This document shows positions 13,460 through 19,181 of a stretch of DNA of 19,181 nt, one piece after another (position 1 is the first letter of the stretch; each line of letters begins with the position of its first letter). The notes below the pieces were generated by a model. The model saw only the letters and a list, made by a program, of their open reading frames with translations, was not told where the DNA came from and searched no databases. A program made the position numbers and the translations under genes. This stretch comes from Tannerella sp. (lineage in GTDB: Bacteria > Bacteroidota > Bacteroidia > Bacteroidales > Tannerellaceae). The stretch spans positions 1-19,181 of the forward strand of contig JAISYY010000075.1 in NCBI GenBank assembly GCA_031269635.1. The letters run 5' to 3'.

Positions 13460-15593
13460 AAAATCCAAGTCCCCTTATATTGGGAGTCGAACTGCTGCTT
13501 CTATTCGGCTTGCTTTCTTCCTTATAATTACGTTTCTTCTTTGTTTCTTCTTTCGGTTTATTCTTAAGCAGTTCAGAAGGTTTCTCGCCGGGCTTCGACT
13601 TGCTGATATCCCATGTCTCTTCAATCTTCCAGTTCTGCCGTATCTCGAACTGCAACATAAAATAAATCACCCGTTCCGGTTGCCGTCTTTCTTCGTAACA
13701 GCCAGCATCCCACAAGCCATTCCCGTTCGCATCAAGTATTAACCTCGCATAATATTTGTCCGGCGCCATATCCTTAAAAGTAGCGGCTCCATTTTCGACA
13801 GTCGCTTTAGCGACAGGTGAACCGCTACTGTTAAGTAATTCCATAAATGCAGGCGCCGTCCCCCCACCGGCAGCGACCGAAGCCGGAGCATTGACCGGAA
13901 CATCAATACCGTTCCCGGCCGCCGGTGCATCTATGCTATCTCCGGGCAGCACGTCGGCAGTGTCTCTCGCCGCCGGTGCGCCGTCGCTGCTTTCGACCGT
14001 CGGAAGACCCTGAATTGCGACCGTCAAATGTCCGTAATCTTTCTCTCCCTTAACCGTCATCATGACCGATGTGGAATCGTTGCAGTGGCTATAGACGCTG
14101 CAAAGCATCGCCGAATCAACCGTAAGCCGGTACCGTTCTTCATAATTAAACGGGCGTATGATATTATATGCCATGGCAAGCGCCGGGTCTTCCCTAAGCT
14201 CAAAATCCACCGGCTTCCATAAAGTATCCATCTCCTGCTCCAGCACAAAGAACTCTTTCCGCACATCCATAACAGGCTCGTTAAACCTGACGGTAATAAT
14301 ATCGTACGGATTCAGCGAACCTGACGGGGAAACAGCCAACTGAAGAGGTATGACCGGCACCTTTTCTTCTTCCGTTTTTGAGGAATCGGCAGACGAACCG
14401 GCATTTGGCCTCACTTTCGGTGGTTTCCTGACGGGTGTTTTTTTCTTTTTCTGCGCGGCGGCCTCCCGGTTTACCAGAACGAGCGTATCCGTTTGCAGTT
14501 CGACCAGATCGGGTACCGTATCATTATTTTTCAGGTAACTGACGCTCACCTCCAGCGTATCCATTTTATATATCATGGAATCGAGAATCCAGTAATTTAT
14601 GGAAAAACTTTCCTGATCCTCGCCGCGCTGGGTCACATACCATAGCGAATCACGGGGTTCAAAGTTCAGCGGTACGGGGACGGGGAACGTATCCGCAGGG
14701 GCGTTGAACTTCAGCGTAAAGATATAATCCTGCGGACGTTCCGGCCGAAGCATGCGCTGGCGGGGAGTAACCGAATCCGTGAAAAACCAAAGTTTTAAAT
14801 CATTCGGATAAAACAAGGTCTTCTCCACCATCCTCACCGTATCGTAGCAAATCGAATCCCTCCAGACCGTATCGGGAACGAGGCCCCGTTCGCATGTGGG
14901 AATGATGATGGAATCAAGAAATGCCAGCGGTTCGTTATTGTTTTTATCATACGCATAATTACGGTTTTTGTCCTCAAGGGCAAAAAGATGATATGATCCC
15001 GGAGATATATTATGTATTATAAACCGGCCTCGCTCGTCGGTTTTCGAGGTACGCAGGAACGGCGTCGCGGTAAATGCCGTATCCGACAGGTCGCTGTGTA
15101 TGCCGACAAGCGCCCGCTGAACAGGCTCAAGGTCTTCGGCATTAATCAAAACGCCGCTTACCTGTAACGTATCCAGCACATCGCCCGTCGAAAAGGCGAA
15201 ACTGAAATTTTCAAACACATTTTTCTCATTATTATCGGATATGGAGCTGGTGAAATCAACCGTATACGTGGTATTTTCCTTCAGGGTATCTTTCAATTCA
15301 ACCAGAATCTTCTTGCCCACGGCCTGAACAAACGGGATTTGCTTCTGCGGAGGCGTGACAATCACGTTTTCGGACGGACTTTCGAGCGTTATGTATTCGT
15401 CAAAAAAGATTTCGATCTTCTTCCCTTTAAAATTCAACTGATTTGCATCCGGCTTGCTGCCTACGAACTTGGGCGGTTCTTCGTCATAAGGGCCTCCGTT
15501 CGGATTACCGATGTTGGCGCATGCAAACATGATGCTGAACAGCAGAAACGCCGCCGGTAAACGCAAAATAATATATCGTACCTTATGTTTCAT
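13458..15593 (-). CDS. Ig-like (SbsA/Big_5) domain lipoprotein
   Basis: 711 aa. Lipoprotein signal with lipobox IMFAC, so C25 would be the acylated residue, followed by ANIGNPNGGPYDEEPP as in Bacteroidota homologues. The bacterial Ig-like domain (about 38-135) includes KKIEIFFDEYITLESPSENV and ENFSFAFSTG. A carboxypeptidase-regulatory-like beta sandwich follows (about 143-215: TDERGRFIIHNISPGSYHLF), then DKNRNYAYDKNNNE, which looks like a Ca-binding loop. The middle has a Lys/Pro-rich linker and a second Ig-like part (PSGSLNPYDIITVRFNEPV). A long Ala/Asp/Gly-rich low-complexity stretch precedes LILDANGNGLWDAGCYEE, and the tail is very Lys-rich. It probably sits in the outer membrane; its precise role is unknown. 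Being a lipoprotein, it is a possible substrate for the Lnb-type enzyme encoded in this window. Confidence 0.85.
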   Translation of the reverse strand: MKHKVRYIILRLPAAFLLFSIMFACANIGNPNGGPYDEEPPKFVGSKPDANQLNFKGKKIEIFFDEYITLESPSENVIVTPPQKQIPFVQAVGKKILVELKDTLKENTTYTVDFTSSISDNNEKNVFENFSFAFSTGDVLDTLQVSGVLINAEDLEPVQRALVGIHSDLSDTAFTATPFLRTSKTDERGRFIIHNISPGSYHLFALEDKNRNYAYDKNNNEPLAFLDSIIIPTCERGLVPDTVWRDSICYDTVRMVEKTLFYPNDLKLWFFTDSVTPRQRMLRPERPQDYIFTLKFNAPADTFPVPVPLNFEPRDSLWYVTQRGEDQESFSINYWILDSMIYKMDTLEVSVSYLKNNDTVPDLVELQTDTLVLVNREAAAQKKKKTPVRKPPKVRPNAGSSADSSKTEEEKVPVIPLQLAVSPSGSLNPYDIITVRFNEPVMDVRKEFFVLEQEMDTLWKPVDFELREDPALAMAYNIIRPFNYEERYRLTVDSAMLCSVYSHCNDSTSVMMTVKGEKDYGHLTVAIQGLPTVESSDGAPAARDTADVLPGDSIDAPAAGNGIDVPVNAPASVAAGGGTAPAFMELLNSSGSPVAKATVENGAATFKDMAPDKYYARLILDANGNGLWDAGCYEERRQPERVIYFMLQFEIRQNWKIEETWDISKSKPGEKPSELLKNKPKEETKKKRNYKEESKPNRSSSSTPNIRGLGF

Positions 15594-15636
15594 CCTTATA
15601 TTTTATACTAACGGGGACAAAAGTAGGAATTTATTG

Positions 15637-16944
15637 TTAATTGTCAATCATTCTGAAGCCGATTCTGCAATACAGGCATTTTTTCCTGTCGCAATATTCG
15701 CGCCGTAACTGTATCAGCGCCTGCGTATCGTACGCACTCCGGACGGGAACGCCGGCTTTTTCAAAGAACGTGATGACGGCGTTCCGTTCCGGCGGCAATT
15801 CTTCCAGGAACTTCAATGCCCTGTCGCAATATACAGGCCGGTTTTTCTGCTTTCCGTAGGCAAAAAGCACGGGAACAACCGTGTTAACAAGGATAACGTC
15901 CACGGCATTTTTCCCGATGGATTTCCTTTTCGCCGCGGAAGCATTACGGAAATGATAGTGCGTTTGCCAGTATTCCGACGGCAATACATCAAAAAACGAC
16001 CGTATGCCGTTCAGGTCTTCCGTTTCCAGGATCGAAGAAAAAAGTAAATCATGACTGATCCACACCGCAGCAGCCTGGGCAATCCTTACATGGGGAAAGT
16101 TAACGGGACGTGTGCGCAATTTTTTAAACAAAAAACCATCCACAGGTTTAAGGTGATACTTTTTCCTTAAGAAATCATATTCGCGGCAAAGGGATGAACG
16201 GTAATTTCCCGCATCATCCGCCGCCCCGGTGCATATCGCAGGCTTCGTATTCCCGGAAGATTCCACATCCAGCAACCCGGCCTGGCCGAAAAGCAACGCT
16301 TCCACCTGCAACGGATTGCTCCGGTGCTTCAGGATATATTTGTACGGCAAGCTTCCGGCAAGCCACTCGAACGCGTCGCCATTGGTTCCGAAGCCGAAAT
16401 TACGCATCAGGGTAATATAAAAAATCTCATTCCAGTCTTTCGCATGTTGCTCAAGACGGGCGAAGATATCCGTCGCCTTGCGCTGAAGACGTTCCGACGC
16501 AAGAGCGGTCATCCAGTCGGAAAGATAGATGGGCGGAACCCTGCGGATCTGTCCGGCACACGGCACAGGTGTATCGCGCGACAGCAACCATGCGATATTT
16601 TCCTCTACCTTCCCGGGAATATGCAAAACAGCCTGCAGGACGCGCTCGCCGGTTGTACGGTATACGGGCGTGTCGTCATTCCTCACAACATGAAGTATCA
16701 CCGAATCGTACGCCTTATCCCTGTGATGACCGTGCGCCTGCCAGTCGGAAGCGCGTTCGTGGATTTCCACATTACCCACCCACACGCTATCTCCCATGCG
16801 TATCTTCGCATTAAAAAAATCAGGCCCGGCATCGGTGTTAGGCGTTCCGGCATCAATCACAAAAACAGGCTGGCCATCCGTGGTGATAAAACCGGCCTCC
16901 GCATACAGCCTGTGTTTCCATACATATTGAAGCATTGATTCCAT
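15637..16944 (-). CDS. DUF2851 family protein
   Basis: 435 aa from MESMLQYVWKHRLY; the 11 codons further upstream overlap the leader and were left out. Conserved DUF2851 features: TTDGQPVFVIDAGTPNTDAG at 21-40, then PDFFNAKI, WVGNVEIHERASDW and HHRDKAYDSVILHVV. A C-terminal cluster CDRKKCLYCRIGF (C418, C423, C426) could bind metal. The order P41-D42 ... E60-x-H62 on successive beta-like strands recalls a PD-(D/E)xK nuclease core with His for Lys; that is my inference, since the family has no established function. No signal peptide, so cytoplasmic. The gap to the lipoprotein gene downstream is 43 bp. Confidence 0.85.
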   Translation of the reverse strand: MESMLQYVWKHRLYAEAGFITTDGQPVFVIDAGTPNTDAGPDFFNAKIRMGDSVWVGNVEIHERASDWQAHGHHRDKAYDSVILHVVRNDDTPVYRTTGERVLQAVLHIPGKVEENIAWLLSRDTPVPCAGQIRRVPPIYLSDWMTALASERLQRKATDIFARLEQHAKDWNEIFYITLMRNFGFGTNGDAFEWLAGSLPYKYILKHRSNPLQVEALLFGQAGLLDVESSGNTKPAICTGAADDAGNYRSSLCREYDFLRKKYHLKPVDGFLFKKLRTRPVNFPHVRIAQAAAVWISHDLLFSSILETEDLNGIRSFFDVLPSEYWQTHYHFRNASAAKRKSIGKNAVDVILVNTVVPVLFAYGKQKNRPVYCDRALKFLEELPPERNAVITFFEKAGVPVRSAYDTQALIQLRREYCDRKKCLYCRIGFRMIDN

Positions 16945-16974
16945 ACTCAGAAATTTGTCATAACAGTCAATGTG

Positions 16975-16982
16975 CAAATATA
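16975..16982 (-). promoter_or_regulatory. -7 element upstream of the DUF2851 gene
   Basis: TATATTTG followed by C on the minus strand matches TAnnTTTG exactly, with a start near 16968 and a leader of about 24 nt. No -33 TTTG is present at the usual distance. Confidence 0.5.
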
Positions 16983-17002
16983 AAACAAAAGATTGAATTA
17001 CC

Positions 17003-17028
17003 GGTTAGTGATTATTTATTTACTAACC
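17003..17028. repeat. Inverted repeat GGTTAGT...ACTAACC
   Basis: A perfect 7-bp inverted repeat with a 12-nt spacer between the divergent DUF2851 and 17125 genes. Its right arm runs into the heptamers ACTAACC-ACTATTC-ACCGTTT, resembling the 7-bp-register repeats at 13407-13459. It could be an operator for one or both divergent promoters, or a repeat relic. Confidence 0.35.
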
Positions 17029-17063
17029 ACTATTCACCGTTTCCCGTTTTTTTTAAAGAAAAT

Positions 17064-17094
17064 TTTGCGTTTTCGCTCTTTTATCATATCTTTG
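17064..17094 (+). promoter_or_regulatory. Strong promoter before the poly-C small ORF
   Basis: TTTG at 17064-17067, 19 nt, then TATCTTTG at 17087-17094: an ideal -33/-7 pair. Transcription would begin near 17101, about 24 nt before the ATG at 17125. Confidence 0.75.
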
Positions 17095-17124
17095 GCGCAC
17101 TTATCAATTAGAAGGTATTTTAAA

Positions 17125-17250
17125 ATGATGCATAAAAAAAATTTCAATACACAATGTACATCACTCAATTCAGAGTTTGCAGGCCTCGTCAGAGACTTGC
17201 AACTGATTGATTACCAATCCCCCCCCCCCCGAAATTCGATGATTGCATAA
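17125..17250 (+). CDS. Small ORF with a 12-C tract, possibly phase variable
   Basis: 41 aa beginning MMHKKNFNTQCTSLNSEF; not recognised. It is correctly placed about 24 nt after a strong promoter start. The codons near its end contain twelve C in a row (17219-17230), giving QSPPPRNSMIA-stop. With one more C (or two fewer) the frame stays open to the TGA at 17517-17519 and would give about 131 aa, overlapping the start of the next membrane protein gene by 16 nt. With one fewer C it stops after SPPPEIR. This is the layout of slipped-strand switching, but the longer product matches nothing I know. A miscount of C in the assembly, or a non-coding leader of the downstream gene, are alternatives. 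Confidence 0.4.
   Translation: MMHKKNFNTQCTSLNSEFAGLVRDLQLIDYQSPPPRNSMIA
17219..17230. repeat. Homopolymeric poly-C tract, 12 C
   Basis: Twelve consecutive C in an otherwise AT-rich stretch. Long G/C homopolymers are classical sites of slipped-strand mispairing. It lies about 120 nt into the transcript of the promoter at 17064-17094. Confidence 0.9.
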
Positions 17251-17503
17251 CGGCTCCGTATGCGGGGGCACCGTTCCTTCACGCCACTTATTTATACATT
17301 ATAATATTAGCCGGAAAAACACGCTCCGGTATCCGGTCGCCCGCGGTTTCAATCCGTGGAAAAGAAAACTTGTACCATGTTTCGTCTCCCAAAATCTTTG
17401 GCGGGAAAATATGCACTATGCCCCTTCAAAGAAAAACTATCTTATTTTCGGATGCTTTTGATGTTTCTATAATTTATTGCCGAACTATTAAAATTAATTT
17501 ATC
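17251..17503. other. Stretch between the small ORF and the membrane protein gene
   Basis: About 250 bp without a confident gene. Two of the three plus-strand frames are open for most of it: the one reached by a +1 slip in the poly-C tract, and an ATG-started 72-codon frame from 17243. Neither encodes a recognisable protein. An imperfect hairpin, AACGGCTCCG-TATG-CGGGG-GCA-CCGTT, lies at about 17249-17275 without a T-run. No second promoter of good quality is visible before 17504, so the membrane protein gene may depend on the promoter at 17064. Confidence 0.4.
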
Positions 17504-19181
17504 ATGGCTGCTAATATGAATAAAACGGTAAATAGAAAAAAAGCAAAGGAAGTAATTTTGCCTCAAAGGTCATTCCCTTTTATGATTGTTGGGTTTATAT
17601 TTATCGGACTGAGTTTACTCTTTTCTTTTTCCCCGTTGGTCAAACGTTCGTGGGGGCTGAATGATACGGCTTTTTTTGATCCGTGGATGATCATACTTTT
17701 TTATCTCCTGTTATTGTTTTTCTGGTTTCCGCAGACAAATCGTTATATAGTTGAAAAACTTTGCAGCATAAACAAAAACGGCATCTTTTCATCATTGAGG
17801 AAATATCGTTATGTTATTTTTATCCTTGCCGGTATTGTTGCCGGTATTTGTTTCTACCTGTTGAAAATCAAATATATTTTTCTTGGAGATACGGATATTA
17901 GAGCCAAACAAATTGAAGAAGGTATTTTTCTAAAAGAAGAATATTTGACGATGTTGTCTCTGAAATATGCGTACCGATGGCTACATGAAAAATTCGCTTT
18001 TACAGGTGTCCTTACAATTCGTCTGCTGGATTATATTTCAGGTAGCATATTCATTTTCCTTTCTTTATGCATAGCCAATTTATTAGGAAATACCTGCCTT
18101 AAAAAACTCGCTGTATTTTTCATGGCAACATTATCTTTAGCCGCACTGCTTTTGTTTTGCGGATATACGGAAATTTATGCTTTGCCGGCTTTATTTTTGC
18201 TTGCATATTTATATGCAGCCTTGCTGTATTTGAAGGGAAAAGTATCCGTTTTTATTCCGGTTTTCACATTATTGACAGGTATCGGATTTCATTTGATGCT
18301 GGTTGCCATGTTTCCGTCTCTTTTCTATCTTGTTTATTTCAAGGCACTATGGAAATATCCCTTTTTCAGGAAAAAGCGGACTTTGTCGGGACTTGTCATC
18401 ATTTTTGCGCCCTTTCTTTACGTCGCATTTAACAAATTCGCCCATCCAATGATGTTGCCTTTACAAAATGACAATGGATTGTTGACTTTATTTTCCTCCG
18501 CCCATTATGTTGAGTTTTTCAATTCGCAAATGTTGGGTGCAGGTATAGGCTTCTTAATCTGGTTAACGACATTGGTGCTGAGCGTTGTTCACAAAATTAA
18601 ATATGATGCGAAACTATGGTTCTTTCAAATAGCATCTTTGTCTGTTAGCGGGATGATCTTTGTTTTCAGGATGGATCGAGGTTCCGGAGACTGGGATATC
18701 TGCTCCTTTGCGCCGATTGTTTACAATGCAGCAAATGCATGTTTTTTAATTTCGGTATATGAGCGGAAACTCTATCGAAACATAAAGTACGGAATACTCA
18801 TGATCGCCGGTTTTTCAGTGCTTCATACGTCTGCATGGATATTCACAAACAAGTCCGATGCATCTATCCAATGGTTGGAAACTGCGTTTTCCACCGATCC
18901 GGCAAATTATTACAAGACATCATTTCACAATGAATCTATGCTTTCAGCGGTTTTTAGTGCGAATGATTTGCCGGAACATGCCATCAAATGGGGTAAAAAA
19001 GCGTATTTAAAGTATCCGAACGACCACCGGACGGGATATAATTATGCCAACCTGTTGATTGCATTAAACCGTTCCGAAGAAGGATATGCCATTATGGAGC
19101 AGCTACTTAAATCATTTCCCGGCTATGCCTTACCGTATACTCATTTAATCGCACATTATGTTAAAATAAAGGATTACAATG
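17504..19181 (+). CDS. Polytopic membrane protein, GT-C-like, with C-terminal TPR-like region (partial)
   Basis: 559 residues from MAANMNKTVNRKKAKEV, open to the right edge; the ATG at 17516 is an alternative start. A basic N-terminus precedes about ten to twelve membrane helices (the first at about 24-42, 58-75 and 97-115). After the third helix comes LGDTDIRAKQIEEG at about 127-140, an acidic loop placed like the catalytic acidic loop of GT-C glycosyltransferases that use lipid-linked sugars. Later motifs are FCGYTEIYALPALF, GIGFHLMLVAMFPS and DRGSGDWDICSFAP. From about 485 the protein turns soluble, with helical repeats of TPR character (AIKWGKKAYLKYPNDHRTGY, then YANLLIALNRSEEGYAIMEQ). 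A membrane glycosyltransferase or related envelope protein is inferred; the exact family was not recognised. The gene is clearly AT-richer than secA or cysS, which may mean transfer. Confidence 0.7.
   Translation, partial: MAANMNKTVNRKKAKEVILPQRSFPFMIVGFIFIGLSLLFSFSPLVKRSWGLNDTAFFDPWMIILFYLLLLFFWFPQTNRYIVEKLCSINKNGIFSSLRKYRYVIFILAGIVAGICFYLLKIKYIFLGDTDIRAKQIEEGIFLKEEYLTMLSLKYAYRWLHEKFAFTGVLTIRLLDYISGSIFIFLSLCIANLLGNTCLKKLAVFFMATLSLAALLLFCGYTEIYALPALFLLAYLYAALLYLKGKVSVFIPVFTLLTGIGFHLMLVAMFPSLFYLVYFKALWKYPFFRKKRTLSGLVIIFAPFLYVAFNKFAHPMMLPLQNDNGLLTLFSSAHYVEFFNSQMLGAGIGFLIWLTTLVLSVVHKIKYDAKLWFFQIASLSVSGMIFVFRMDRGSGDWDICSFAPIVYNAANACFLISVYERKLYRNIKYGILMIAGFSVLHTSAWIFTNKSDASIQWLETAFSTDPANYYKTSFHNESMLSAVFSANDLPEHAIKWGKKAYLKYPNDHRTGYNYANLLIALNRSEEGYAIMEQLLKSFPGYALPYTHLIAHYVKIKDYN

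Overview
The window reads as a Bacteroidales (Bacteroidota) chromosome segment. The evidence is an ECF sigma / FecR anti-sigma / SusC-type receptor locus, promoters of the TTTG...TAnnTTTG type in place of TTGACA/TATAAT, A-rich leaders without Shine-Dalgarno sequences, a long (1117 aa) SecA, and several families typical of this phylum (DUF4105, DUF2851, DUF3108, Ig-like lipoproteins). No tRNA, rRNA, transposase or CRISPR array was seen.

Layout. (1) 1-3058: a SusC/TonB-dependent-receptor gene cut by the left edge, a FecR anti-sigma gene and an ECF sigma gene, all on the minus strand. This trans-envelope signalling locus is interrupted by a plus-strand deoC with its own promoter and two operator-like palindromes. 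A roughly 68-bp imperfect direct repeat flanks deoC: one copy is the 3' end of the sigma gene, the other a fossil of a sigma 3' end in front of fecR. Between fecR and the receptor gene, a promoter motif and an intrinsic terminator on the opposite strand outline a short antisense RNA. (2) 3240-9520: a plus-strand envelope group: a DUF4105 protein (Lnb-type lipoprotein N-acyltransferase family), a periplasmic alkaline-phosphatase-fold protein that appears to have lost its nucleophile and metal ligands, and secA. (3) 9521-10554: about 1 kb without a gene, holding a dispersed-repeat-like hairpin and a regular array of nine palindromes at 41-42-bp spacing. (4) 10555-12447: cysS and a PaaI-like thioesterase. 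(5) 12542-16944, minus strand: a DUF3108 protein, an Ig-like lipoprotein and a DUF2851 protein; a heptanucleotide repeat tract lies between the first two. (6) 17064-19181: a good promoter, a small ORF interrupted by a 12-C homopolymer, and an AT-rich polytopic membrane protein with a C-terminal TPR-like part, cut by the right edge.

The housekeeping parts (secA, cysS) are ordinary. The regions most worth following up are the deoC insertion with its operators, the putative antisense RNA, the 41-bp-phased palindrome array, the poly-C tract and the pseudo-phosphatase. All functions are read from sequence by eye; no database search was run.
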